NCBI GenBank assembly: GCA_034769895.1
Contig: CM068372.1
Location: 434,995,458 to 435,059,457 of the forward strand
Direction: 5' to 3'
From: Magicicada septendecula
Taxonomy: Eukaryota > Arthropoda > Insecta > Hemiptera > Cicadidae
Length of the DNA: 64,000 nucleotides
Shown: positions 11,160-21,572 of the stretch, in pieces
Layout: each line of letters begins with the position of its first letter
Position numbering within the stretch: the first letter of the stretch is position 1
The notes under the pieces: model-generated
What the model saw: only the letters and a program-made list of their open reading frames with translations
Databases searched by the model: none
What the model was told of the DNA's origin: nothing
Program-made: the position numbers and the translations under genes

Positions 11160-12189
11160 TTTATAACGTCTCCTACGTTATAATATCGGGAACCTGTGGT
11201 TAATTGGTTCAGGTCAATTACACAGGCTGCCATAGTCTTAACCAACTTCTAAATAAACAAAAATAAGCATTTAGGAGTATATATGTAATATCAGGTCCTA
11301 TAATTGAGGAACATTGACAGGGGTTTCTGCAGATTTATTCACTCAGTTTTGTTGTTTTGTACCATGACATCTCTTTATTACATAATAACATTAATTGGTC
11401 TACTTAAAGTTCTCAACATATATGGTTCAACAGATTACAGTTTACAAGATGATTATATATTTTATTCTTTTAGAAGGGCCCTCAACATAAAGATGTACAT
11501 AGGTTTAATTTTTCCACGGATCCGGGATTGAATATAGTATGTTAATAATGGTCACCTCCCCATATACTATCTTGAAATTGTGCCATCTGAAGAATGGACT
11601 TTATTTACCTTTTAAAACCATAATGCTTTACAGTTTAAACTTTTAATCTTTTACTACAAATAGTTTTATCAGATTACAGACTACACCTTACATATAATGT
11701 CTGTTTTTTAAAGTCTTAAAGTGTTAGTTAAATTGTCTTTTGTTGGTTATAATTTTAGTATCTCATGACCATGGAAGACAAGCCTCCATGTCACCTGTGG
11801 TATCCTGTAGTTGATGCAGATTCGGCTCCTCGGTCCTCGGTGTGTTTCCTGAAGGTCTGTCCTTATCTTAGTATCCGGTGACGGTGAAGTTCCTGACGTG
11901 TTAGATCATTCTGGGTCTGGTACTCTCCTCTTAGTTGACTGGTAGTAATATTTCGTTGTTAGAATAATTAATGCAAAAGTTTGTTTCACTGGTATTTACA
12001 TGATTATTTATTAGTTGAATTTCACCTTATGGTCCTAGTACTGTATTAATTACATAATTTTCTTATTTAAGATTTGGTAGAGATGTCATCGGCGCACAAT
12101 TTAGTTATTCTTTTACTAGCTTTCAACATATTTATCTCTGCGTCGCGATCCAACTATTTAACGATACATTTCGGTTAAGAGTGTACAGA

Positions 12190-12226
<37 letters not shown>

Positions 12227-12750
12227 AACTGAGATTATTCACTTGGAAAAACCACAATATTGTCATCGGTGCACATTACTGCTGTGCGCAGCTTATGGTG
12301 TGAGCGCTCCATTGCAAGTGGGGTTTGTTTATTGGGGCAGGTAAAGTAACTTCGCGTCGTTTACACTTCACCATAAAAGTAGTTCCACATTCCGATTAAT
12401 ATCTACCGGTTTAATCTTTGACATATTTAATTATACTATGGTATCCTTTACTTCGTAATTAATTATTGTATACCTTTATGTTTTTTATATCGAGTGGTAA
12501 TTTCCTACTTTTATTAGTTTTATTTACATGTTATTCTGCGTGTTGATGCCGGTTTCCGCATGTCTAAGCATGGTTAATAATTAAAGGGTGTTCCCTTACC
12601 TTTATACTCGCATTCCTCTTGGTTTTAAGGTCTTTAATTATTATTATTTCTGTTTTACCTTAGGGATTGAACTTTGTTTAAATGTGCTATTTTAATTTAA
12701 ACATAAATCTCTCCTTTTTATTTATTTTTTTTTTTAATAAAATCGTCACA
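11160..12750 (-). repeat. 5' LTR of the gypsy element (right copy)
   Basis: Partner of 49-1610, in the same orientation. It differs by scattered substitutions, a ~24-bp insertion near 11278-11301 and a longer TA run near 12194-12222. Transcription of the minus-strand element would start in this copy. Beyond 12750 the sequence is unrelated to the element interior, which fixes this edge. Confidence 0.85.
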
Positions 12751-14287
12751 AGTTCATATCACCTCATCATAACTGATAATCTTTAATGCAACAATATATG
12801 ATTGAAATCCGTTTGAAACATGGCTTTTCATAGATAAGGTCACTTATCATTTCATATACCTTACAGGTATATACTATGGCAATTTGAAATGTTCATGACC
12901 TAATAATAAAAGACTTACCAGTATTTTTTCGTTTTGGAATCACTTTTCATATTTCAGCAAAGTCTCCATGTAGTTGAACACATTTGGTTTAGTGATGCTC
13001 CAGTGCTTTTATCCCATTCAGAAGTTTGATTGTTCTAGGTCCTCTGATAACCGTTTAGTGCCGCTTTCAGTCATCTCCAGAAAAATCCCTCCCTCCCCAG
13101 GGAATTTCTGAGTTTTGGGAATAATTAAAATTAAATAGAGCTAAATCAGGCGAGTAAAAGTGATGTTGCAACAGATTGTATTTCAGCTCAGCGATTTTTT
13201 GCCTTAAAAACAATGCTTGTCTGAGGTCTTCCATTATCCTACTACAAAATTATGTGTTTATATACTAAACCTGGCCCTTTTTTACAAGTATTTTGATTTG
13301 TTTGGTCTAAAAGGTTAGAACATCATTCTTTATTTTTTGGCACAACCATGATAATCTCTTAAGAACATTCTCTTAGCCAATCAGAAAATCAAGTCATACC
13401 TTTCCAACAGACAAAATTGACTTTCCTTTTTTTGTTTACATGACTGTAATTAACAGTGCAACAGACGAACATGTTGCTTTACTGCTGTTCATGAGGCAAA
13501 TGTGTTACCTGATGTCTCTGACATGTTTCTCAGACTCTTTGTATCTCCTTCTTCTTTGACTCTTCCTGAACCACCTTCTTTATCTGTGAGAACTTACAGC
13601 GTCCTACAACTGAACTGTCAACCTGGGTACTCTTAGTCCCTGCCTTTCTCTGCAGTACTTCCCACTCACTGGATGCAAAGTCATTACTGGGTCTCAACCA
13701 GTAGTGAGCCACCACACTATCTCATCTTCACAAACCTCTCCATTCACCCATTGTTTCCAGAACCTGTTCATTTTTGTTTTCTAATTACTTTGCCCGTCCA
13801 GTATATTTTTAATATTCTCCTACAGCAGCAGATTTCAAATGCTGTGGTTGTGTCTTTCACCTTTCCCTATTGTCTAGGTTTCACATGCAGCTTCTGTAAT
13901 AGCATGCTGCAAACATAATTTGAGGAATTTCTTCTTAATTTGAATCCAGTATTTGACAGTAGCAAATTTTTTTCTCCATCTGGCCTGTGCTCTGACACTG
14001 ATTCCTCTCAGTTATCTTTACCAGTTTTAATATTTACCTATTTTTGTTCCTGATTCTCCTCTTCCCCTAATAATTTTTTATAATATTCAATTGTGTTCTC
14101 AATTTACATTGTTTTCTGTGAGTAGAAACCATACCATCAGTAACTCTTAACTCTTATACTCTTTCCATGAAATGTTATTACTGTCTTGAACATCTTTATG
14201 GCTTCCTTTACAGCCTCTTATAATGCATTCTCGTATAATGGTAATGGATTTGTATAAAAGTAAATTTTAATTCCTTGTTATTTGTAG
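12751..14287. other. Unique or unrecognised DNA, probably intronic
   Basis: No recognised domain, tRNA or repeat. The ORFs at 13530-13715 (minus) and 13673-13918 (plus) overlap each other and have no family signature. If the exon at 14288 is real, this is upstream intron. Confidence 0.4.
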
Positions 14288-14347
14288 GATGTTTTAACGG
14301 TCAGTGTAAAGAAAGAAGCAGATCCAGAAGAGGCTGAGACTGAACAG
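14288..14347 (+). CDS. Candidate 60-bp exon A of a host gene (acidic, VKKE motif)
   Basis: An acceptor (CTTGTTATTTGTAG, ending 14287) and donor (CAG|GTAATG) frame exactly 20 codons: DVLTVSVKKEADPEEAETEQ. Both edges are phase 0. V-K-K-E fits the sumoylation consensus psi-K-x-E. Two further exons with the same D-V/D-I start, same phase, same strand and psi-K-x-E motifs occur at 21480 and 26167, which is the main reason for calling it. Acidic KEE-rich exons of this kind precede zinc-finger arrays in many insect C2H2 genes, but no zinc-finger exon is in the window, so the family assignment is inference. Confidence 0.6.
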
Positions 14348-14611
14348 GTAATGTGCATAAACATTATTTAACCCATAGCTAATGTGTTAGGTTGTTCAGT
14401 GTCATGTACCACTTGAGATTTGGATCACATTCCTTTGTAGATATGTAATTAAAACTCAACAGAATACACAAACTGTATCATAGTGTTATATACATATAAA
14501 CTACATGAGATTAAGTAAGTAAAATCGCACATTTGTGCTTTAAACATTTTTCTTGCCTCCAGAAACGATTAAGACTATAAAATAGGTTAATTACCTTCTG
14601 TCAACGTTTCT

Positions 14612-14675
14612 TAAAATCCTTTTAGGATGACTCGAGTTTCGACACCATTTGGTGTCATCATCAGATCGGAATATG
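14612..14675 (-). ncRNA. Hammerhead ribozyme core, left PLE terminus
   Basis: Read on the minus strand: CTGATGA (14664-14658), one extra U, stem II GACACC/GGTGTC with AAAT loop (14656-14641), GAAA (14640-14637), then CTCGA and the cleavage triplet GTC (14631-14629). This gives a type-I hammerhead with a very short helix III, the form reported for Penelope-like elements. Helix I beyond three pairs (GAT/ATC) is poor. It is an inverted duplicate of the motif at 21214-21249. Confidence 0.7.
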
Positions 14676-14959
14676 AATTACGTCAATACATTTTGATGCA
14701 TATACATCGCGTCAGATATTAAAACATTAATAAATATCGGTATGGAGAACCATACATGACTTCCATATTCTAAGATTTATATTTAAAATCATTTTCAGCC
14801 AAACAGCCAGGCTGTGTCTTACCTGCTTTTTTTATTGCTGTATTAAATGAAAAATATTATATTACATTAAAATGAAAAAATTATAATTTTATTGCCTGGC
14901 AACAAAATTATTTTATTTTTAACAATTACCATTGTTTCAAAAAGTTTAAATAAATTTTC

Positions 14960-16090
14960 AAGTACTTTACTCTTGTTAAAACGGAAAAGGTTGCTGGTAA
15001 ACTACCCCTTCCCCTTAACCGATCTTCACCAAAATCGAAAGTCATTGAGACCTCTACAATTCAGGGACGTATGCAAAAAATTATTTGATTCTGTTTGAAT
15101 TTGCGGCTGTTATCGTTTGCCATAAAAAATACGCTTGATAAAAAAACGTTGCAGGTAAACTACCCCTTCCCCTTAACCGATCTTCACCAAAAACAATAGG
15201 TCTTGAGTACTCTACAAATCAGGGCTGTATGCAAAACATTATTTGATTCTGTTTGAATTTGCGGCTGTTATCGTTTGCCATAGAAAATACCCTTGTTAAA
15301 AAAACGTTGCAGGTAAACTACCCCTTTCCCTCAACCGATCTTCACCAAAAACAATAGGTCTTGAGAACTCTACAATTTAGGGCTGTATGCAAATAATCTT
15401 TTGATTCTGTTTGAATTTGCGGCTGTTATCGTTTGCCATAGGAAATACCCTTGTTAAAACATAAAATGTTACAGGTAAACTACCCCTTTCCCTTAACCGA
15501 TCTTCACCAAAAACAATAGGTCTTGAGTACTCTACAAATCAGGGCTGTATGCAAAACATTATTTGATTCTGTTTGAATTTGCGGCTGTTATCGTTTGCCA
15601 TAGAAAATACCCTTGTTAAAAAAACGTTGCAGGTAAACTACCCCTTTCCCTCAACCGAACTTCACCAAAAACAATAGGTCTTGAGAACTCTACAATTTAG
15701 GGCTGTATGCAAATAATCTTTTGATTCTGTTTGAATTTGCGGCTGTTATCGTTTGCCATAGGAAATACCCTTGTTAAAACATAAAACGTTACAGGTAAAC
15801 TACCCCTTTCCCTTAACCGATCTTCACCAAAATCAACAGATCTTGAGAACTCTACAATTCAGGGCTGTATGCGAAACATTATTTGATTCTGTTTGAATTT
15901 GCGGCTGTTATCGTTTGCCAAACAAACAAAATTACCCTTGCTAAAAAAAAACCGTTGCAGGTAAACTACCCCTTTCCCTCAACCGATCTTGACCAAAAAC
16001 AATAGGTCGCGAGTACTCTGCAAATCAGGGCTGCATGCAAAAAATTATTTGATTCTGTTTGAATTTGCGGCAGTTATCGTTTGCCATAGA
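14960..16090 (-). repeat. Core tandem repeats (~160-170 bp) of the inserted element
   Basis: About seven direct copies of a unit recognisable by GCGGCTGTTATCGTTTGCC and AACTACCCCTTTCCCT on the plus strand. They match the 30.7-51.5 kb core repeats in reverse orientation. Confidence 0.9.
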
Positions 16091-16099
16091 AAAAAAATC

Positions 16100-16128
16100 T
16101 ACAGACAGACAGACAGACAGACACACAT

Positions 16129-16159
<31 letters not shown>

Positions 16160-16172
16160 CACACACAGACAC
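16100..16172 (+). repeat. (ACAG)n microsatellite, part of the inserted element
   Basis: ACAG repeats with short ACAC interruptions, at the fixed position between head and core repeats. Equivalent tracts occur at 31925, 33597, 35765, 35926, 40040 and 42989. Confidence 0.92.
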
Positions 16173-16378
16173 TTTTCGGAAAACGACTTTTTTTCATGTT
16201 TTGAGTGTAGTAGAATCAGAATCTGCAATAATCTCGAACACGATTTTTTTTGCCATCACCATACTTCCATTCCTTAAGGAATATGGAAGTAAAAACAACA
16301 CATAACATTATATAAATAATAAATAAACTATATCACAACAAATAACATTATAACAATAAAATATAAAAACAACACGGC

Positions 16379-19180
16379 CTGAAACCCCTCTTTGCTTTTT
16401 AGTGTTTATCTTATTTCCTTTTAAATTTCTATCGCCTTGCTTATTGGCTTTCAAAGAGAGGTTACAAGTTATCTAGAACTAGGCAGGAGCCTAGAGAAGC
16501 AAAAATTATGCTGGGTCCAGTATGACGGGACTTGCAATAAAACTCAGCTGTAACAGAACGCTAACAATCTATTTTATAATAAATTGTAACAATATATTCA
16601 AATCAGAATAACATATGTGCCCAATCACAAGTATGAATACAAGTCAAAAAATAGCCAGTATGTATAACTCTTAAGAATAACAAGTGTGTATAAAAATTAA
16701 GAATAACAAGTGTGTATAAAAATTAAGAATGACAAATGTGTATAAATATAAAACATCACAAGTGTATATACATCAGTGGACACATGCATATATAATTATA
16801 AAATATTCTCACATCTCGTGGCTAGCTAGACACATAACAACACACACAGAACACAAGGTACACCCACTTACAGTTCCATTAGTTTTTAACACGCATGCCC
16901 CTGGAAAGCACCCACCCAACAGGTAGAATAACTACAATCTTATAACTCGGAAGTGATAAAATATACGCCAATAGGCAACCCGTTCAGCAGAATAACAAAA
17001 GCCAAAACCCCCAGGAAGAATGATAATAATTCAGGGGGCACAAACAACCGGCCCACCCCTTTATCCAGCATTCCATTGATCAATGACCCAAGATGAGTGT
17101 GTGAACCTTAAGTTCTTTTCACATCATTAATTGAAACTGACAACTACGTCCTCTATTTTCAGAAGGTATTTATAAAACTCTAAACAGTTATTTGACTTCA
17201 AAAATTACAGAAAAGAATCAATCTCTATATACATTAGTAAACAAAATTAATTGTTTGAGGCATTACAAATGCTGAAGATTTTGACAATACATAATCTGCT
17301 CAAAAAGAAAATGATGAATACATGTTTTATAGTCAAAATAACACAGCAAGGCTATAAATGGGAAGTCAACCCATATGTGTTGGCCCGTTAAGAAAACAAT
17401 CAGTTTAGCCCTTGTGCAAGGGGCAAAATCAATTAAAATATTCCCATTACATTAGGAATTAATTCTATTAGCCTCAAATGACTATAAAAAAATTAGTTAA
17501 AGAAAAGAATACAGTAAGGTGGTTGTGCTCTGGCATCTGAGGGAGCGCGCCCACATGTAGTTGACAAAAGTTGACAGGCATTCGACCTGTCTGAAGTTGT
17601 ACCAGCGTGTCAGAAAAACTAAGTCCCACATTGTAAACCCAGAAAAGTCCCAAAGAAAAACCACCGGAAAGTCCCCAGCCCTTAAATATGAAATGCCTAG
17701 TCAAATTAAAATTTATACACAGCTGTTCCAGCCGGAACAGAACTACTGAGCAATAATTAAATTTTGTAAAAGTAAAAAAATTAGATGCAACAATAAAATG
17801 GTACAAGATTAAAATCTCTCTGGCGCGCTCTCGCAGTGCAGCACGCACTTACAGGCGTGTTATTTTTAGTGTTATTTAAATGAGTTATAAAAAAGGTTTA
17901 TGAAATTTAAGTTATAGTGTTCAGAGTCATGATCACAGCTCAACTTCCCGGTAAACAGTCTGGACACGTGGTCCCATGGCATCTATGCAATTTGCAGAAA
18001 ACGGGCACACTGCCGGCCCGGCCCCCAAAAAGAAATAAAGTATAAATATCACCTCAAGTGTGCTGGCGAGCGCAACATAGGAATTCGGTCTCCGTCTCCC
18101 TCTTCGTAGGCTATCTTGACATGGTTCACAGCTTGAGCAGATGTTCAGCCCACAGCAAGCCAGGAACCCGGCTTAGAGCGAGAACCCTAAGAATTCAAGT
18201 AAATTAGAGAACAGTCTATAAGAATGTACACCCGAGTTAAGGTAATTAACCTCTTAACGGGCCGCCAGCTAACTCTCACCAAAGGCACAAAATTAATTAA
18301 TTAAAGTTTTTACAACCTGCTTAAATAGTCTAAATTCAGCCATGGAATAAGTAAATTTGCATCATGAACAGAACTTATTAAATTGTGGCATAATATAAAG
18401 TGAACTGTACTCAGTCAACATGCTTCGACAAAATTTTGCAGGTTAAACCGGCCACGTGCAGAGCAGTAATCATAATTTGGTCAAAAAATTTTAACAGCAA
18501 GTCACTCACAGCATTGAGAATGTTTTACCTTCAATTAAGTTTCATACACAGAAGCTCTCACACTTCATTCTCTATTTGTGAACATAATTAACAAAGACGG
18601 CGACAGTATACTACCTGCACCGACACAGATCACTACCTGACTGCACACCAAGTTTTTTTTGTGATTAATTTTTATGTAAAGCACTTTTACTATGAGAATG
18701 ACTCTTGAAACTTCTCGCATTATAACAGAAAATAATAAGGCATGGCTATACAAAGGGCGTTGCGTACAACAGTAAAAAAAATATCTCTTACATAACTTTG
18801 TCAGGTCGCACACACACATAAATACGTACTTCACACGATAGCATATATCTTGTTATTAAATATCCACACAACTAATGAAAATAATTAAATCTTACCGGGA
18901 GTCGTTTTATTCTCTACTCCATCATGTAGAGAGATTCAAACTGCGTAGAACAATACGAAGAGCAGAGACGAGACGATACTCTGAGCGAGGGCAAGCGTTG
19001 ACTCACTAACCGGCACACAATTTTCATAGCACATAGCCGGCTGTGCGCGCAACGCACACACCGCCGCTCCCCTCACACCGTCGAAGAAAGTCCGCTCGAC
19101 TGCCTCCCTCACATATTTTACGATCACGAAAACTTTCTAGAATTTATATTTTGTAACCGCCGGCTTCGAACCGGCACATG
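16379..19180. mobile_element. Unclassified ~2.8 kb insertion in the PLE terminus
   Basis: The uninterrupted partner at about 21054-21062 shows that this sequence is an insertion. It begins TGAAACCCC and ends near ACATGCCA. No coding domain was recognised. A segment near 16457-16540 (TAGGC.GGAGCCTAGAGAAGC..., GGACTTGCAAT) is repeated in the same orientation at 59280-59352, so it is a dispersed repeat. TG...CA ends would fit a solo LTR, but no clear 4-6 bp target duplication was seen. A 27-bp unit is repeated three times near 16671-16750. The right end carries a perfect GCCGG/CCGGC hairpin with a TTCGAAG loop. Confidence 0.55.
16671..16750 (+). repeat. 27-bp tandem repeat, three copies
   Basis: Copies of a unit containing AAGAATAACAAGTGTGTATA start near 16671, 16698 and 16725; the third is slightly diverged. 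Confidence 0.8.
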
Positions 19181-19220
19181 CCACAAACGAACCTGTACAG
19201 GAACGCACCCCACGGTAAGA

Positions 19221-19640
19221 TTAATCAATGCCGGTTTGACCTTGGTTCAATTTTATCGATCTGATATAGCCAATTTCTCGCTCTATAAGATCGATTCTAT
19301 TAAATAAAACATTATTGGTATGTATTGCTTTCTCATTTAGGATACGATTGTGATCCTTCTTTATGGCTTTATATATCTCGAACCTTTCAAGGGTGTCCAG
19401 CTTTAGTGACTTTTTACATTTATGTAGGATATCCAAATTATCATTAATACTCTTTATATTATGGTTATATGAGCTCAAATGTTCTGCAAATGTAGATCTT
19501 ATTACATTTGACTTGGAGCTTGGGATATGTTCTTTATAGCGTAATTTGAAAGAACGATCTGTTTGTCCTATATAGAACTGTGTGCAATCAGAACAATTAA
19601 GTCTATATACACCAGTACCATCAAATATAGTAAGGGCCTT
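19221..19640 (-). pseudogene. Inverted GIY-YIG copy in the left PLE terminus
   Basis: The minus-strand frame (ORF to 19703) contains GTGVYRLNCSDCTQFYIGQT, the GIY-YIG endonuclease entry with the PLE CCHH-type cysteines before it, then RSFKLRYKEH and a basic helical tail. From the IGQT segment to the stop its sequence matches the plus-strand copy at 20660-21022 with one visible residue change (D for G). It lacks RT sequence and is part of the structural duplication of the element, not an independent gene. Unlike the plus-strand copy it keeps the linker before the nuclease domain. Confidence 0.85.
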
Positions 19641-19716
19641 CCTAAAATAAAATAAAATTGCCAAAAAACTCAAAAACATTTTTAGACAACACATAACGTT
19701 CAATAAAAATTATAGC

Positions 19717-20709
19717 TTGAAAAACAGTTTAGAACTGGTCGAACTTACAAAAACTATTACAATCGAGCCGAGACACACTCTCGCCTCATTCGACATAGTA
19801 AATCTATACACGAACATACCTATTACCGAAACGTTAGAAATAGCTAAAAATTTATTACTATCTAAGTCCACATTGAGTCATGAAACAGTTGATGAGTTAA
19901 TCAATTTGACAAAAGTAATATTAGAACAAAATTATTTTACTTTCGACAACAAATATTATTTACAACGGGATGGTTTAGCTATGGGATCCCCATTGTCAGG
20001 CATCCTGGCTGAAATTTACCTAAATCATATTGAAACAAACGAAATTTTATCGACTAAAAACAAACATTATACAAAAATTTTATTTTACCGACGATATGTG
20101 GATGACACAATAATGATTTACAATGGCAATTGCAGACAATTAGAAATGCTTAAAAAACATATGAATACAATTACAAATAATTTACAATTCACATTAGAGA
20201 CTGAAATGAATAATAAAATTATTTTTTTAGATTTAACTTTAACTAAAATAAATAATAAAATTAACTATAATATTTACAGAAAACCAACAATCACGGATCA
20301 TGCTATTCACGCCTCATCGTATCACCCTATTTCACAAAAAATGGCTTTTTTCAACTGTATGGTTCATAGATTGCTGGCATTGCCCTTATCCACAGATGAT
20401 TATAACAATGAACTAAACATTATCAAACACATAGCATTAGCCAATGGATACAAAAGTAATATAGTAGACAGAATAATTAATAAAAAACAAAATAAACCAA
20501 TTGATGTATCCAAAGAAAAAGTAAACAAATACATTGCTATAGAATATGGTGAAAATCTATACCATACTTTAAAAAACCAATTAAAAAAGCATAATAGCAC
20601 TTTAGCCTCAAAGGCAAGTAATAAACTTGAGAAAAAACTTACATTTACTAACAAATTGCACACAGTTCTATATAGGACAAACAGGTCGTTCTTTCAAATT
20701 ACGCTATAA
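19717..20709 (+). CDS. Penelope-like reverse transcriptase (5'-truncated)
   Basis: PLE RTs are telomerase-related polymerases that copy element RNA, normally fused to a C-terminal GIY-YIG nuclease. Visible motifs: LASFDIVNLYTNIP (motif A Asp), QRDGLAMGSPLSGILAEIYL (motif B), RRYVDDTIMIYNG (YVDD, motif C), then FLDLTL and NIYRKPTITDH, typical of PLE RT D/E regions and thumb. The N-terminal finger motifs are missing because the inverted terminal copy joins at about 19700. The frame runs out at 20709, after a deletion near 20650-20665 that removed the linker and shifted the nuclease to another frame, so this copy is not expected to be fully autonomous. Confidence 0.9.
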   Translation: MKNSLELVELTKTITIEPRHTLASFDIVNLYTNIPITETLEIAKNLLLSKSTLSHETVDELINLTKVILEQNYFTFDNKYYLQRDGLAMGSPLSGILAEIYLNHIETNEILSTKNKHYTKILFYRRYVDDTIMIYNGNCRQLEMLKKHMNTITNNLQFTLETEMNNKIIFLDLTLTKINNKINYNIYRKPTITDHAIHASSYHPISQKMAFFNCMVHRLLALPLSTDDYNNELNIIKHIALANGYKSNIVDRIINKKQNKPIDVSKEKVNKYIAIEYGENLYHTLKNQLKKHNSTLASKASNKLEKKLTFTNKLHTVLYRTNRSFFQITL

Positions 20710-21022
20710 AGAACATATCCCAAGCTCCAAGTCAAATGTAATAAGATCTACATTTGCAGAACATTTGAGCTCATATAACCATAATATAAAGAGTATTAAT
20801 GATAATTTGGATATCCTACATAAATGTAAAAAGTCACTAAAGCTGGACACCCTTGAAAGGTTCGAGATATATAAAGCCATAAAGAAGGATCACAATCGTA
20901 TCCTAAATGAGAAAGCAATACATACCAATAATGTTTTATTTAATAGAATCGATCTTATAGAGCGAGAAATTGGCTATATCAGATCGATAAAATTGAACCA
21001 AGGTCAAACCGGCATTGATTAA
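20627..21022 (+). pseudogene. GIY-YIG endonuclease domain of the PLE, out of frame
   Basis: Continues the PLE polyprotein in another frame from RT. CTQFYIGQTGRSFKLRYKEH gives the YIG half of the GIY-YIG motif and the catalytic Arg, followed by a conserved TFAEHLSSYNHN helix and the catalytic Glu region. Compared with the inverted copy, the GVYRLNCSD part (first Tyr of the motif and the zinc-binding cysteines) is missing. The domain would nick target DNA for insertion. The 5' edge of the real homology is near 20655; upstream codons are frameshifted RT sequence. Confidence 0.85.
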
Positions 21023-21199
21023 TCTTACCGTGGGGTGCGTTCCTGTACAGGTTCGTTTGCGGCCGTGTTGTTTTTATATTTTATTGTTATAATGTTATTT
21101 GTTGTGATATAGTTTATTTATTATTTATATAATGTTATGTGTTGTTTTTAATGTTTTAATATCTGACGCGATGTATATGCATCAAAATGTATTGACGTA

Positions 21200-21265
21200 A
21201 TTCATATTCCGATCTGATGATGACACCAAATGGTGTCGAAACTCGAGTCATCCTAAAAGGATTTT
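21200..21265 (+). ncRNA. Hammerhead ribozyme core, right PLE terminus
   Basis: CTGATGA at 21214-21220, an extra U at 21221, stem II 21222-21227 with 21232-21237 (six perfect pairs, AAAT loop), GAAA 21238-21241, helix III of two to three pairs (A-U, C-G, U-A), and GTC 21247-21249 as the cleavage triplet. All invariant core bases are present; the only departure is the extra U after A9. The same sequence is found inverted at 14612-14675. Self-cleavage of PLE RNA is the expected role, but activity is not shown. Confidence 0.72.
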
Positions 21266-21479
21266 AAGAAACGTTGACAGAAGGTAATTAACCTATTTTA
21301 TAGACATTGTGCTAGCGTGCGCATGCACACATACCATGTAGGTACAGAGTATGGATATTTATTGCAAAAGTTGATAGGTGATTCTATATATTTCATATTT
21401 AGTATTGATCACCTCTTTATATAGTACTCTATAAATCACTGAGAAGACAAAATAAATTTTATAATTGTTCAATTTGCAG

Positions 21480-21572
21480 GATGTATTCCCAGTTATAAAT
21501 TCTGTTCTAAAAGGAGAACTGCATGTAAAAGAAGAAATCATCAAAGAAGAGAATGAACAGTTTGTTGATCAG
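21480..21572 (+). CDS. Candidate 93-bp exon B of a host gene (three psi-K-x-E motifs)
   Basis: Acceptor TTCAATTTGCAG (ending 21479) and donor CAG|GTATTA frame 31 codons in phase 0. The peptide starts DVFPVINSV and contains L-K-G-E, V-K-E-E and I-K-E-E, all fitting the sumoylation consensus, and ends EQFVDQ. It shares the D-V start, phase, acidic/lysine composition and Q-end with exon A. It begins 177 bp after the right end of the PLE, so the PLE sits in the A-B intron. I do not recognise the specific gene. An N-terminal regulatory exon of a C2H2 zinc-finger gene is the most likely role. Confidence 0.65.

Larger units (their letters stand above)
49..12750 (-). mobile_element. Ty3/gypsy LTR retrotransposon, degenerate, carrying a nested hAT
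   Basis: Two copies of a ~1.6 kb sequence (49-1610 and 11160-12750) flank minus-strand gag, protease, RT, RNase H and integrase in that order, which is Ty3/gypsy order; integrase lies after RNase H and there is no chromodomain and no env. Gag, protease, RT and the integrase core all use the same reading frame, so the ancestor probably had one gag-pol frame. It is now broken by in-frame stops and two compensating frameshifts. The LTRs differ by a few scattered substitutions and one ~24-bp indel, so insertion was fairly recent despite the coding decay. The shared LTR sequence ends in ...CACA at 1610 and 12750. The other LTR edge (about 49 and 11160) is unclear and no target duplication was found. 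The hAT at 7783-11113 split the leader. Confidence 0.9.
14729..16290 (-). mobile_element. Copy of the composite satellite element, inserted in the PLE terminus
   Basis: On the minus strand it reads: palindromic head (16290-16263), ~90 bp flank, (CTGT)n (16172-16100), about seven ~160-170 bp core repeats (about 16090-14960), a non-core tail with a TTGCCAGGCAA-type palindrome near 14895, and the terminal hairpin GTATGGTTCTCCATAC (14755-14740). Comparing with the intact inverted copy at 21150 gives the empty site, so the boundaries are known to within a few bases. It inserted next to a run of T/A without an obvious target duplication. It is the simplest complete copy of the family that forms the 30.4-52.0 kb array. 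It has no protein-coding capacity. Confidence 0.85.
14575..21303 (+). mobile_element. Penelope-like retroelement with inverted terminal copies, two nested insertions
   Basis: The coding core (RT 19717-20709, GIY-YIG 20627-21022) is followed by a 3' region to 21303. An inverted copy of the 3' part forms the left side: 14575-14728, 16291-16378 and about 19181-19640, which are complementary to 21303-21150, 21150-21060 and 21055-20660. The inverted copies look almost identical, so insertion was recent. The left copy is split by two later insertions (14729-16290 and about 16379-19180). Inverted or tandem partial copies and hammerhead motifs in the terminal region are known for Penelope-like elements. 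The element lies in the intron between exons A and B. The RT is 5'-truncated (fingers missing). Confidence 0.88.

Noticed and set aside
16379..19180. Solo LTR call for this insertion
   Set aside because: The ends TG...CA fit, but no 4-6 bp target duplication and no matching internal element were seen, so it is left unclassified.
19150..19185. tRNA gene suggested by the GGTTCGAAGCC box
   Set aside because: Only a T-arm-like hairpin is present; no A box, anticodon arm or pairing acceptor stem could be placed.
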